From JBNAGF01 sp049801055 (GTDB lineage Bacteria > Pseudomonadota > Alphaproteobacteria > Rhodobacterales > Rhodobacteraceae): a stretch of 64,000 bases of DNA. A program made the position numbers and the translations under genes. This document shows positions 32,251 to 41,812 of the stretch, one piece after another. The notes below the pieces were generated by a model, which made no database searches, was not told where the DNA came from, and saw only the letters and a program-made list of their open reading frames with translations. The DNA lies in assembly GCF_049801055.1 (NCBI RefSeq), contig NZ_JBNAGF010000006.1, forward strand, positions 62,001 through 126,000, written 5' to 3'. The stretch's first letter is position 1. Every line of letters begins with the position of its first letter.

Positions 32251-33879
32251 TCATGCGCCCCTTTCGATCAATGTGTTGCCAAACTGTTCGCGCAACTTGT
32301 TCTTGAGCATCTTTCCAGTCCCGTTCAACGGAATGGCATCGGTGAAAACCACTGCATCCGGGATCTGCCATTTGGCGACCTTGTCCGCAAACAGTGCGAT
32401 GATCTCTTCCTCGGTCGGATCGGCCCCATCTGCCTTGACCGCAACGATCATCGGACGTTCATCCCATTTCGGGTGTCTGGCACCGATTGCAGCGGCCATT
32501 GCGATGCCGGGATGGGCCACTGCTATCCCTTCCAGATCGACGGACGAGATCCATTCGCCTCCGGATTTGATGATGTCTTTGGTGCGATCCCGGATCACCA
32601 TGTAACCATCGGCATCAATTGTGGAGACATCGCCGGTATCGAACCAGCCATCCTCTGTCGTTGCGGCTTCGTCCTTGCCGAAATAGGTGTCAACAACCCA
32701 GTGACCGCGCACCTGAAGCGCCCCTTCGGCAATTCCGTCATGTGGTAGCTCGGCGCCGTGTTCGTCGACAATCCGCAGATCTATCCCAAAGGGTGGGCGA
32801 CCCTGACCCAGGCGCAAGGCCGCCTTTGCATCGGGTTCCAGATCCGCATGCTTGCCCTTGGGCATGTTGGCAGTGCCCAGAGGGCTGGTTTCGGTCATGC
32901 CCCAAGCGTGGATGGTGTCGCAGTTGTACTGTTCGCGGAACGTAGCGATCATGGGCGGTGCTGCGGCGGACCCGCCGATGACGTTGCGGCGTAGCGTTTC
33001 CATTTTGGAGCCGGATTTCTCTGCCGCGTCCAACAGCATCATCCAGATTGTCGGCACGCCAAGGGCCAATGTGACCTTCTGCGAGTCAATGAGGTCCAGC
33101 AAACTGTCACCGTCCAAGCCGGGACCAGGCATCACCAGTTTCGCTCCGGTCATGGCCGCGCAATAGGGAATGCCCCACGCGTTGGCATGGAACATCGGAA
33201 CCACAGGCAGGATGATTTCGCTGGAGGACAAGGACATCGCATCCGGCATGGAAATGGCAAATGTGTGCAACATCGTCGAGCGGTTGGAATAGAGCACCCC
33301 TTTGGGGTTTCCGGTTGTACCTGACGTGTAGCAGAGCGAGCACGGCGCATCTTCGGACAGCTCTGGCCATTGATAACCTTCGTCGCCGCCCAAGATGAGA
33401 TCATCAAAGAAGACGGCGCCAGGCACGGCCGCCGCGACTTCCTCATCATGGGGTCCCATGTAAATGAAATGTTCTACGGTTTTCAAATGCTCTCGCGTTC
33501 CAACGATCAGCGGCATGAATGTCTTGTCAAAGAAGATCGCCTTGTTGCCCGCATCATTGATGATGAAGATAAGCTGTTCGGGGAACAGCCGCGGGTTCAA
33601 GGTGTGGCAAACAAGCCCGCTGCCGGACAAGGCAAACCAGGTTTTCAGGTGCCGATGGTTGTTCCAGGCAATTGTGGCAACACGGTCGCCTTGATCCAGG
33701 CCCAACTTGCCAAGGGCAGACGCCAGGCTTCGCGAAACCGAGGCGGTCTCGCCCCAGTTGGTCACATGCAATTCGCCGGTTGTTTCTCTGGAAACAATTT
33801 CGGTGTCGGCGTGGTACTTTCCGGCGTGTTCAATCAACGAGCTGATCAACAGCTCTTGTTTCATCATCGATCCCAGCAT
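32251..33879 (-). CDS. Acyl-CoA synthetase (long-chain type)
   Basis: 542 residues with the AMP-binding motif CSLCYTSGTTGNPKGVLYSNRS, HAWGMTETSPLGT, and the hinge GWFDTGDVSTIDADGYMVIRDRTKDIIKSGGEWISS. The C-terminal lysine motif is PLNGTGKMLKNKLREQF. It belongs to the medium/long-chain fatty acid CoA ligase group. In the operon it sits between the GMC oxidoreductase (26 bp upstream) and the aldehyde dehydrogenase, and activates the final acid for beta-oxidation. Confidence 0.87.
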   Translation of the reverse strand: MLGSMMKQELLISSLIEHAGKYHADTEIVSRETTGELHVTNWGETASVSRSLASALGKLGLDQGDRVATIAWNNHRHLKTWFALSGSGLVCHTLNPRLFPEQLIFIINDAGNKAIFFDKTFMPLIVGTREHLKTVEHFIYMGPHDEEVAAAVPGAVFFDDLILGGDEGYQWPELSEDAPCSLCYTSGTTGNPKGVLYSNRSTMLHTFAISMPDAMSLSSSEIILPVVPMFHANAWGIPYCAAMTGAKLVMPGPGLDGDSLLDLIDSQKVTLALGVPTIWMMLLDAAEKSGSKMETLRRNVIGGSAAAPPMIATFREQYNCDTIHAWGMTETSPLGTANMPKGKHADLEPDAKAALRLGQGRPPFGIDLRIVDEHGAELPHDGIAEGALQVRGHWVVDTYFGKDEAATTEDGWFDTGDVSTIDADGYMVIRDRTKDIIKSGGEWISSVDLEGIAVAHPGIAMAAAIGARHPKWDERPMIVAVKADGADPTEEEIIALFADKVAKWQIPDAVVFTDAIPLNGTGKMLKNKLREQFGNTLIERGA

Positions 33880-33905
33880 TGGGGTTCTTCCTGTTCCTTA
33901 ACGGC

Positions 33906-35525
33906 CTATGCAGCGTATTCAGCCTTGATCATGTCGGCGCATTTTTCGCCGATCATGATGGTTGGTGCGTTTGTATTGCCGGAAACCAGCAATGGCATGA
34001 TCGACGCATCAGCGACGCGCAGCCCCTCCAGCCCGTGCACCTTCAATTCAGGACTGACGACGGCCATGTCGTCAGTGCCCATCTTGCAGGTGCCCACGGG
34101 ATGGTAAACGGTGTCAGATCGGTTGCGAATGACCTCTTCCCATTCAACATCGGTCATGTTGTCATGCACGCCGAACAGTTCCTTATGCTTGTATTTTTCC
34201 AAGGCCGGCGCTTCGAGCGTCTCGCGCGTAAGCTTGGCCCCTTTGATCATGATGTCCAAATCGCGGTCATCTGAAAGGAACTTGGGATCAATGCCCGGCG
34301 GCGCCATCGGATCTGCGCTTTGCAAGAAGACCTCGCCACGCGAATAGGGGCGGAGGTTGCAAACGTGACAGGAGTATCCGTGACCCATGTGCAACTTTCG
34401 GGCGTGGTCATCCACAATGGAAATCACGAAATGAGTTTGCAGGTCAGGGCGCTCAATCGCAGGGTCGCTTTTGAAGAAGCTGCCGCATTCCGTGATGGTC
34501 GAAGCCACCATCGAGTTGCCGTGTTTGCGCCATTTGAAAATTTCGCCGATCAGTTTGAATGTGGCCCTTACTCCGATCCCAAGGTTGTCCCTATCCTTGG
34601 TCTTGTATCCCATCACGAAATCAAGGTGATCCTGAAGGTTTTTCCCAACTCCCGGCAGTTCGTGGACCATTTCGATACCGTGTTGCGTGATTTCCTGCGG
34701 GCGGCCCACGCCAGACAGCATCAAAATCTGGGGTGACTGGAACGCGCCGCCACAAAGAACGACCTCCTTAGAGGCACGCACTTCCTTGTCCTGTTTGTCC
34801 TGCCGATAAGCCACACCCACGGCGCGCTTGCCTTCGAATTTGACCTTGGTTGCATGGGCCTTGGTTATAACCGTCAGATTTTTTCGTGCGTGCATCACCG
34901 GATGCAGATAGGCCGCTGCCGCCGAGCAACGCTCACCGTTCTTTTCCGGCGAATGGAACACGGTAGTTTGCCAAAATCCCGCCCCCTCGTTGTCACCATC
35001 GTTGAAGTCGGCTTTCGAACGCACCTGCATCTGATTGCTGGCATCAATGAAGGCTTGCGAAATCGGGCGTGGCGCCTTTTGATCGGACACATGCAACGGG
35101 CCGCTGTCGCCGTGAGTTTCGTCAGGCCCGCGTACGTTGTTCTCGGCTTTACGGAAATAGGGCAAGACGTCATCCCAACCCCAGCCCTGGTTCCCCAATT
35201 CCGCCCAGCTGTCGTAGTCATCCCTTTGACCGCGAACATACAGCATCGCATTGATCGCGCTGGACCCACCCAAGGCCTTGCCGCGCGGCTGATAGCCTTT
35301 ACGCCCGTTCAGGCCGGGTTGGGGTACCGTGTGAAATGCCCAGTTATTGATCTTTGGCCGCCCCGGTAGCATCGCCACGACAGCCATCGGCGTGCGGACA
35401 AATATATCCCTGCCACTTCCACCTGCCTCAAGCACGCAGACAGAAATGCTCGGATCTTCGGTCAACCGTGAAGCTATCGTTGCCCCGGCGGACCCGCCGC
35501 CAACAATAACAAAATCGAATTCCAT
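33906..35525 (-). CDS. GMC-family FAD alcohol oxidoreductase
   Basis: 539 residues of the glucose-methanol-choline family. The FAD-binding motif DFVIVGGGSAGATIASRLTED starts at residue 4. PRGKALGGSSAINAM is the GMC signature 1, and PVGTCKMG with VADASIMP carries the C-terminal catalytic region. It oxidises an alcohol to an aldehyde; the same operon supplies the next two steps. The arrangement recalls the polyethylene-glycol and medium-chain alcohol operons (alcohol dehydrogenase, aldehyde dehydrogenase, CoA ligase), but the substrate is not known. It is the first gene after the promoter palindrome. Confidence 0.88.
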   Translation of the reverse strand: MEFDFVIVGGGSAGATIASRLTEDPSISVCVLEAGGSGRDIFVRTPMAVVAMLPGRPKINNWAFHTVPQPGLNGRKGYQPRGKALGGSSAINAMLYVRGQRDDYDSWAELGNQGWGWDDVLPYFRKAENNVRGPDETHGDSGPLHVSDQKAPRPISQAFIDASNQMQVRSKADFNDGDNEGAGFWQTTVFHSPEKNGERCSAAAAYLHPVMHARKNLTVITKAHATKVKFEGKRAVGVAYRQDKQDKEVRASKEVVLCGGAFQSPQILMLSGVGRPQEITQHGIEMVHELPGVGKNLQDHLDFVMGYKTKDRDNLGIGVRATFKLIGEIFKWRKHGNSMVASTITECGSFFKSDPAIERPDLQTHFVISIVDDHARKLHMGHGYSCHVCNLRPYSRGEVFLQSADPMAPPGIDPKFLSDDRDLDIMIKGAKLTRETLEAPALEKYKHKELFGVHDNMTDVEWEEVIRNRSDTVYHPVGTCKMGTDDMAVVSPELKVHGLEGLRVADASIMPLLVSGNTNAPTIMIGEKCADMIKAEYAA

Positions 35526-36180
35526 GGAACCTCCCAGTCGCTATGGTCGCCTGCTACTTGAACACAAATACTGGACAAGTGTTCAGTTTTATTTGTGTAA
35601 CGCTGCGTTCGTTTCTTGGGGAAGAGCCGCCGAGTGGTAGATTTTTCTGTTTTCACAACTGCTTAAGTGGATTTCAGGAACCTCGACGAATGCGCAGAAC
35701 CTTGTAGATTTTGACCGGAATCAACGGGCAAGTTGGAACAGGGTGCATCTCTGAAATGAGAGAAGCGACCTTGCAGACCCACTCTTGCCCTTTGCTTTTT
35801 CAGAGTGTGTTTGGTGTTTCTAAATCGGGCCGCGTGCCAGTTGTTCGGGCGACCGCAATTGTAAAATGGCCAGAAAAGCGCCCAAGCCCCGCTTGCCGAT
35901 CCGTCGGCGGCGCTCACATAATGCAGGCTCTACTCAGAAACGCTAACGATTGGTTTGGACGTGACCCAGTCAGACTAGGATTTTTTGTTGGTGTCCAAAG
36001 ACCACTTGCCTGAATTTCCGCTGTGGGCATTCTACCCAAAATCTCGCGACGGCAGAGAGTGTCCGGTATCCGTTGTTTCTGATCGGTGCTGCGGAACCGG
36101 TTTCCTGTCCACGCCCCATAGCAGAAAGTTTGACCACGCGAGCCAGCGAATTGATCGACGCTACCGGCTTGCATGCGGGC
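35526..36180. other. 655-bp promoter and gene-free stretch
   Basis: It contains the promoter and operator of the alcohol operon near 35562-35598. The rest (35600-36180) shows no gene: short open frames on both strands have neither ribosome binding sites nor family features. Confidence 0.5.
35562..35598. promoter_or_regulatory. Nested palindromic operator of the alcohol operon
   Basis: Inner palindrome ACTGGACAAGTGTTCAGT (35570-35587) has 8-bp half-sites with one mismatch. Outer repeats ACACAAAT (35562-35569) and ATTTGTGT (35591-35598) are exact inverted copies. It lies 37 bp upstream of the GMC oxidoreductase ATG, a position where a TetR protein would block the promoter. The TetR gene at the operon's 3' end is the natural ligand. 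Confidence 0.65.
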
Positions 36181-37185
36181 TTAAATCGGGGCACGTCGGC
36201 TTTCGTCAACGAGGTGGCAGGCCACCCTATGTCCACCGCCACGGTCCACGAGTTCGGGTTCCTCCTCGCGGCATATGCCCGTTGCGACCGGGCAACGGTT
36301 GGCGAAACGGCACCCCTTGGGCAGGTTCAATGGATCCGGTGGATCGCCCGGGATCAGAATACGCTTGCCTGCGGCGTTCCGGGATTTTTCCACCGACGGC
36401 ACCGCTGACAGCAGCGCCTTGGTATAGGGATGCAAGGGATTGTTGAACACGCTCAACCGGTCAGCGTGCTCCACGATTTTGCCCATGTACATGACCGCGA
36501 TGGCGTCGCACATGTGCTGCACCACCCCCAGGTCATGGCTGATGAACAGATAGGTCAAACCGAACTCAGCCTGCAGGTCGCGAAGCAGGTTGAGGATCTG
36601 GGCCTGCACCGCAACGTCCAGCGCCGAGACGGGTTCGTCGCAGATTATAAGCTGAGGCTGGGTGGCAAGCGCGCGGGCAATACCGATACGCTGGCGCTGC
36701 CCACCCGAGAACTGGTGTGGGAACAGACGCTGCTGTTCAGGACGCAAGCCAACCTCGGAGAATAGCCGGTCTACGATTTGCTGCATTTCCTGACGAGGCT
36801 TGTCGGTCAGGCTTTCCAATGGTTCGCGCACGATGTCGCCTGCTCGTTGCCGCGGGTTCAGGCTGGAATAGGGATCCTGGAAAATGAACTGGACCTTGGT
36901 GCGCGCCCGGCGCAGTTCTTCGCCTTCCATTTCAAGAATGTCGTGCCCGTCCAGGTTGACATGGCCCGAATGCGCTTCGACAAGGCGTGCTACCGCCAGC
37001 GCTGTTGTGGTCTTGCCCGAACCGCTTTCGCCCACGATGGCCAGGGTTTCGCCTCGGTTCACCGAAAAGGAGACCTGATCGACGGCCTGCAAATAGTGGC
37101 GATCGCCAAACAAACCGCCCCGCTTGATGCCAAAGCGCACAACTAGATCCTCGACGGTCAGCAGGGGGGGGGGCGAATTGGCCAT
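36181..37185 (-). CDS. Dpp/Opp-type ABC transporter ATP-binding protein (second ATPase)
   Basis: 334 residues: Walker A GESGSGKTT, signature FSGGQRQRIGIARAL, Walker B LIICDEPVSALD, and the C-terminal peptide-transporter extension with cysteines (GCRFANRCPVATGIC) that characterises OppF/DppF. The final cysteine-rich segment may bind an Fe-S cluster, as in recently described Dpp ATPases. It is the last gene of the five-gene transporter operon; its ATG shares a base with the previous TGA (TGATG). Confidence 0.93.
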   Translation of the reverse strand: MANSPPPLLTVEDLVVRFGIKRGGLFGDRHYLQAVDQVSFSVNRGETLAIVGESGSGKTTTALAVARLVEAHSGHVNLDGHDILEMEGEELRRARTKVQFIFQDPYSSLNPRQRAGDIVREPLESLTDKPRQEMQQIVDRLFSEVGLRPEQQRLFPHQFSGGQRQRIGIARALATQPQLIICDEPVSALDVAVQAQILNLLRDLQAEFGLTYLFISHDLGVVQHMCDAIAVMYMGKIVEHADRLSVFNNPLHPYTKALLSAVPSVEKSRNAAGKRILIPGDPPDPLNLPKGCRFANRCPVATGICREEEPELVDRGGGHRVACHLVDESRRAPI

Positions 37186-38174
37186 CAGATTTCCTCGGCG
37201 TGCCAGCAGGCCGCATGCTGGCCATGATCAAAGGTTTTCATTGGCGGGCGGGCAGCAAGGCATTCCTCTGTGCGATAAGGGCAGCGCGACGCAAACAGAC
37301 AGCTGTCCTTGCCGAAATCCCTCAATGCAGGCACGATTCCGGGCACTTCGGTCAGGCGTTCGCGCGTGTCGGTCAGGTTGCTGACGATATGGGGTACGCA
37401 GGAAATCAACCCCTTGGTGTAAGGGTGGCGCGCGCGCGAAATGATCTGATCGACCGGCCCGATCTCGGCCCCGCGCCCGGCGTACATTACGATCATGCGT
37501 TCGGCCATTTCAGCGACCGCGCCCATGTCATGGGTGATCATGATGATCGAGGTGCCCATCTCCTTGCGCAAGTCGTTGAGCAAGTCGAAAATCTGCGCCT
37601 GCACGGTCACGTCTAACGCGGTCGTCGGCTCGTCCGCGATCAGGATTTTCGGCTGGCAGGCCAGCGCCATGGCGATCATCACCCGCTGGCGCTGCCCCCC
37701 GGACATCTGGAACGGATAGTCGCCGACCCGGCGGCGCGCATTCGGAATGCGCACCGCGTCCAACAGGTCGGCGGCTTTGTCCCAGGCGGCAGTCTTGCTC
37801 AGACCCTGGTGCGCCCGAATGACCTCGGCAATCTGTTCGCCGACCGTATAAACCGGGTTGAGCGAGGTCATCGGCTCCTGAAAGATCATCGAGATCTCGT
37901 TGCCCCGAATGTCGCGCAGCCGGGCGTCGTTGGCGGTGGTCAACTCTTCGCCGTCAAACTGGATCGACCCCGATGCGACACGCCCTATCTTGTCCGGCAA
38001 AAGCCCCATGATCGCCAGCGCTGTCATGGACTTGCCGCAACCGCTCTCGCCGACAAAGCTGATGCTTTCGTCATGCGCCAGCTCAAAAGACAAGTCGTCG
38101 ATCACCGGCGCGATTCCGTCGCGGGTGCTGAGTTCGATCCTCAGATTTTCGACTTTGAGAAGCGGAGCGGTCAT
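37185..38174 (-). CDS. Dpp/Opp-type ABC transporter ATP-binding protein (first ATPase)
   Basis: 329 residues with Walker A GESGCGKSM, signature MSGGQRQRVMIAMAL, Walker B LIADEPTTALD and the OppD/DppD C-terminal cysteine segment (CLFASRCPYRTEEC). It pairs with the following ATPase to energise the transporter. Starts and stops overlap with both neighbours (TGATG). Confidence 0.93.
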   Translation of the reverse strand: MTAPLLKVENLRIELSTRDGIAPVIDDLSFELAHDESISFVGESGCGKSMTALAIMGLLPDKIGRVASGSIQFDGEELTTANDARLRDIRGNEISMIFQEPMTSLNPVYTVGEQIAEVIRAHQGLSKTAAWDKAADLLDAVRIPNARRRVGDYPFQMSGGQRQRVMIAMALACQPKILIADEPTTALDVTVQAQIFDLLNDLRKEMGTSIIMITHDMGAVAEMAERMIVMYAGRGAEIGPVDQIISRARHPYTKGLISCVPHIVSNLTDTRERLTEVPGIVPALRDFGKDSCLFASRCPYRTEECLAARPPMKTFDHGQHAACWHAEEI

Positions 38175-39058
38175 CAGCGCTGCCTCAGTTTGGGGTTGAG
38201 CGCATCATTCAGCCCGTCGCCGACAAGCGAGATACAAAGCACGGTTACGAAGATGGCCACGCCGGGGATGGTCACGGTGAAGCCGGCGTCAAGAATGTAT
38301 TGGCGGTTCGAGCCAATGATCTGACCCCAGCTGACGATGTTGGGATCTGTCAGGCCCAGGAAGCTCAGGCCGGCCTCGAACAGAATGGCAGACCCCACCA
38401 TCAGCGCGGACTGCACGATGATCGGGGGCAACGCATTGGGCAGGATGACGCGGAACATAAGCTTGGCATTGCTTACCCCGGACGCGCGGCTTGCCATGAC
38501 GTACTCCAGCTCGCGGATGCGCAGGAATTCCGAACGTGTGATACGGGCGACGGCGGTCCAGCTGACGATGCCGATGGCCAGCGTGATCATCGGCAGGCTC
38601 GCACCGAACAGCGCCACGATCACCATCGAGAACAGCAGCGTCGGCAGCACCTGAAAGAACTCGGTGACCCGCATCAGGACTTCTTCGACGATGCCGCCAA
38701 AGAATCCGGCGAGGGCACCGATTGTGACGCCGATGAAGATCGACACAACCGCCGCGGCCAGACCGATGATCAGCGAAACCCGCGCGCCGTTGATGATCAT
38801 CGCCAGCAGGTCGCGCCCGAGGTAATCGGTGCCAAGCAGGAAGCCTTCCTCGCCGGGTGGCGAGAACGGGGCCCAGACCATTTCAAACGGGTCGGTGGGA
38901 TAGAGGAACGGGCCGATCACCGCGCCGATTACGATCAGCGCCAGCGCCAACAACGCCGCGACCGCCGCGTGATTGCGCCGGAACATGTCCCACGCCTCGA
39001 ACAGGGGGGAACGGGCCTTTTCGACGCTCTGCTCGGGGATTTGCGGCGCCTCGGTCAT
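38174..39058 (-). CDS. Dpp/Opp-type ABC permease (DppC-like)
   Basis: 294 residues with six predicted membrane helices and the cytoplasmic coupling-helix segment EYVMASRASGVSNAKLMFRVILPNALPPIIVQ. The N-terminal region FRRNHAAVAALLALALIVIGAVIGPF is typical of DppC. It is coupled to dppB by ATGA. Confidence 0.93.
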   Translation of the reverse strand: MTEAPQIPEQSVEKARSPLFEAWDMFRRNHAAVAALLALALIVIGAVIGPFLYPTDPFEMVWAPFSPPGEEGFLLGTDYLGRDLLAMIINGARVSLIIGLAAAVVSIFIGVTIGALAGFFGGIVEEVLMRVTEFFQVLPTLLFSMVIVALFGASLPMITLAIGIVSWTAVARITRSEFLRIRELEYVMASRASGVSNAKLMFRVILPNALPPIIVQSALMVGSAILFEAGLSFLGLTDPNIVSWGQIIGSNRQYILDAGFTVTIPGVAIFVTVLCISLVGDGLNDALNPKLRQR

Positions 39059-40032
39059 TTGCGGCCCCCTACACGGGGATCGACAAGGCGCAGCGCCAAG
39101 TCGGTCAGCAGGTTGCCGACGATGACCACCAATGCCGAGAAAAACAGGATGCCCAGGATGGTGGGCGTGTCGCGGGCAATGATCGACTGGAAGGCCAGAG
39201 TGCCCAGCCCTGGCCAGCTAAAAACGGTCTCCACCAGCACCGCGCCCGAGATCACCGCCGAGAACTGCAGGCCTGCCAGCGTGATTACCGGCGAAAGTGA
39301 ATTCTTCAAGGCGTGCTTGTAGACCACCTGCCGGTTGGTCAGCCCCTTGGCTTTGGCGGTGCGGATGTAGTCGGACCCCAGCGTCTCCATCATCGTGGCC
39401 CGCGACAGGCGCGAATAGAGTGCCAGAAAGATCGACGACAGGGTGATCATAGGCAGCACCAGATGCCGCGCCACGTCCCAAAAATGCGCCCAGAACCCAC
39501 CGTCGACGGTTACGTCGCGCATGCCCGCCACCGGAAACAGCGGGATCTTCAGGGAAAACGCGATCAACAGCAGGATGCCGGTCCAGAATACCGGGGCGGA
39601 ATAGCCAAACAGTGCGAGGAAGGTCACGAAATGGCTGACGATGCCGTTGGGCTTGCGTGCTGAGTAGACCCCGAGGATCACGCCGAGGACCAGCGCCAGA
39701 ACCTGCGCCGTGATCACCAGCAACAGGGTCGCAGGCAGACGTTCGAGGATCAGCTTCGTCACCGGCTCGTTAAAGAAGTAGGACTGGCCAAGGTCGAAGT
39801 GCAGGACCCGTCCGATATACCGCCCCAGCTGCACGAAAAACGGCTGATCCAGACCATAGTCGCGGCGGATCTCGTCCAGCACCTCCTGGTCTGCCCCGCC
39901 CATGGATTGCGCAATCGTGTCGGCCACGTCGCCGGGCGCCAGGTGCATGAGGGTAAAGTTCAACACCAGCACCACCAAAAGCAGCACAACAGCATTGAAC
40001 AGTCGGACCGATAGTGTGCCTAGGAACTGCAC
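39055..40032 (-). CDS. Dpp/Opp-type ABC permease (DppB-like)
   Basis: 325 residues with six predicted helices and the DppB segments LNFTLMHLAPGDVADTIAQ near the N-terminus and DYIRTAKAKGLTNRQVVYKHALKNSLSPVITLAG for the coupling helix. It begins at a GTG with AGGA upstream, 72 bp after the solute-binding protein gene. A stem-loop lies in that gap. Confidence 0.93.
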   Translation of the reverse strand: MQFLGTLSVRLFNAVVLLLVVLVLNFTLMHLAPGDVADTIAQSMGGADQEVLDEIRRDYGLDQPFFVQLGRYIGRVLHFDLGQSYFFNEPVTKLILERLPATLLLVITAQVLALVLGVILGVYSARKPNGIVSHFVTFLALFGYSAPVFWTGILLLIAFSLKIPLFPVAGMRDVTVDGGFWAHFWDVARHLVLPMITLSSIFLALYSRLSRATMMETLGSDYIRTAKAKGLTNRQVVYKHALKNSLSPVITLAGLQFSAVISGAVLVETVFSWPGLGTLAFQSIIARDTPTILGILFFSALVVIVGNLLTDLALRLVDPRVGGRK

Positions 40033-40069
40033 CGGCGTGTTATCCTTGTCTATTGCGGGGAGAGGGGCT

Positions 40070-40085
40070 GGCGGCAGGGGCCGCC
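40070..40085 (-). promoter_or_regulatory. Stem-loop between solute-binding protein and permease genes
   Basis: GGCGGC/GCCGCC stem with a 4-base loop in the 72-bp intercistronic gap. No T-run follows, so it is unlikely to terminate fully. In ABC operons such stems often stabilise the upstream mRNA and raise the amount of binding protein. Confidence 0.4.
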
Positions 40086-40104
40086 GACCCGGGTTTCAGG
40101 TCGT

Positions 40105-41676
40105 TCAGTCCTTCAGCCAGACGCGATCCAGCGGCGAGGACCCGCCCCAGATACCCGTTGGTGCGTTCATCACCTTGTTCGAGAAGATGGTGTGATACGG
40201 CAGGGTGTTGGTGTAGTAGACCGGAACTTCCTCGTTCACGATCTTCTGGAACTCGGAGTAAAGCGCCTTTCGCTTTTCTGGATCGGGCTCCTTGCCGGCC
40301 ATCTCCAGAATTTCGTCGACGCGGGTGTTGGAATAGCCTTGGGTGTTCGACCAAACACCTTTGGCGATGTTCGAGGTCAGATAGGTCCGGTGCACGCCGA
40401 TCACGGGATCGCCCCAGTTGAACACCGTGTCCCAGCTCATTTCGAAGTCCATCGTACCCATGCGCTTGGCCCAGGTCGGGAAATCAGCGCTGGCACGAAC
40501 TGTCACGTCGATACCCACCTTTTTCAGGGCCGCTCGGACATATTCGACCTGAGGTTTGACGTCGGGCCAGCCGAAATCGATGGTCAGTTCGAACCGCTTG
40601 TCGCCGTCCATTGGGTACCCGGCCTCGTCTAGCAGGGCGTTGGCCTTGTCCAGATCGAGTTCATAGTCGTTCACATCGCCTTCATAGAACGGGCTGTCAG
40701 GGTGGATGCCGGTCTTGGCATTGGCGGCCGTGCCCTGCATGATGGCCTTGTGGACGAAGTTCTTGTCCACGGCATAGGCAATGGCCTGACGCACGCGCTT
40801 GTCGGCCAGCGGGCCTTTGGTAGTGTTCAGCGCCAACCAGTCGATCGGACCGATCGCGCCGTACCCCTGCGGCGTGACCGTCAGGTGATCGACCTTCGCA
40901 AGACGGCCGTTGATCCGGGGCAGCTGCTCAAAGGAATAAAGCTGCAACTCACCGTTCTCCAGCGCGATTGCACGGGCCGACGGGTCAGGGATGATCCGAT
41001 AGATCAGCCGGTCGAGATAGGGCCGCCCCTCGATGAAGAAATCGTCGTTGCGTTCCAGCACGACATGTTCGCCGTTCTTGAATTCAACCAGCTTGAACGG
41101 CCCCGATCCGACAACGTTTTCCAGGTTGCGCGGGTGTGTCTTGGGGTTTTCCCCGTCGCCGTAGATATGCTCGGGGATGATTGCCATCAGTTGGCTGGAC
41201 ATGGCCAGCATCAGGGCCGGGTGCGGCTGGCTGAGGTTCAGCACTGCGGTATGTTCGTCCGGCGTGTCGACCGACGTGACCGGCGCGAACATCGCCTTGA
41301 ACGGGTGGTGTTCCTGGATCACCTTGACCGAGAAGGCCACGTCCGACGATGTGATCGGGTGCCCGTCGTGGAACCGGGCATCCTTGACGAGGTTCAGAGT
41401 AACCTTGAGCCCGTCGGCGCTGACCTCCCATGTCTCTGCCAGATATGGCTGCGGGGTCCAATCCTCGTCATAGCGCAGCGGTGCCGCAAAAAGCTGGGTG
41501 CCGGGCTGGCCGGTGGCAATGCCCGATTGCACCGCCGGGTTGAGGTTCCGCACGTTGGTTCCGAGCGCGGCCACCAGCGTGCCGCCCTGCTTGGGCTCGT
41601 CCGCCGAAACGGCGCCCGTCGTCACGATTGATGCCAACGCGGTCGCGGCGACCAATCCCTTCATCAAATGTTTCAC
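40105..41676 (-). CDS. ABC transporter solute-binding protein, family 5 (peptide/nickel type)
   Basis: 523 residues with a signal peptide (MKHLMKGLVAATALASIVTTGAVSADEP) and the SBP_bac_5 pattern: GTLVAALGTNVRNLNP, YLAETWEVSADGLKVTLNLVKDARFHDGHPITSSDVAFSV, and the C-terminal ALYSEFQKIVNEEVPVYY segment. It starts at a GTG with GGAG at good spacing, and leads the transporter operon. Substrates of the family range from peptides to sugars and opines; the amidohydrolase encoded divergently next door suggests an amide-containing substrate. Confidence 0.9.
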   Translation of the reverse strand: MKHLMKGLVAATALASIVTTGAVSADEPKQGGTLVAALGTNVRNLNPAVQSGIATGQPGTQLFAAPLRYDEDWTPQPYLAETWEVSADGLKVTLNLVKDARFHDGHPITSSDVAFSVKVIQEHHPFKAMFAPVTSVDTPDEHTAVLNLSQPHPALMLAMSSQLMAIIPEHIYGDGENPKTHPRNLENVVGSGPFKLVEFKNGEHVVLERNDDFFIEGRPYLDRLIYRIIPDPSARAIALENGELQLYSFEQLPRINGRLAKVDHLTVTPQGYGAIGPIDWLALNTTKGPLADKRVRQAIAYAVDKNFVHKAIMQGTAANAKTGIHPDSPFYEGDVNDYELDLDKANALLDEAGYPMDGDKRFELTIDFGWPDVKPQVEYVRAALKKVGIDVTVRASADFPTWAKRMGTMDFEMSWDTVFNWGDPVIGVHRTYLTSNIAKGVWSNTQGYSNTRVDEILEMAGKEPDPEKRKALYSEFQKIVNEEVPVYYTNTLPYHTIFSNKVMNAPTGIWGGSSPLDRVWLKD

Positions 41677-41745
41677 GGTTCTTCTCCCTGGGTTCGATCA
41701 TCATTTGTGTTCTGATTTGATCGCAGAGAAGCGTAGCGCAGGGCA

Positions 41746-41790
41746 GTTCCCGCAAAAAACAGAAACAATATCTGCTGTTCCCGCAAAAAA
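41746..41790. promoter_or_regulatory. Direct repeats upstream of the ABC transporter operon
   Basis: GTTCCCGCAAAAAA occurs at 41746-41759 and again at 41777-41790, exactly 31 bp apart (three helical turns). They lie 70-115 bp upstream of the solute-binding protein start and just past the LysR stop. A regulator bound as a dimer or tetramer on one face of the helix would see both; the neighbouring LysR protein is the natural candidate. Confidence 0.5.
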
Positions 41791-41812
41791 TGGGGAATAC
41801 TGGCTGTCACCC

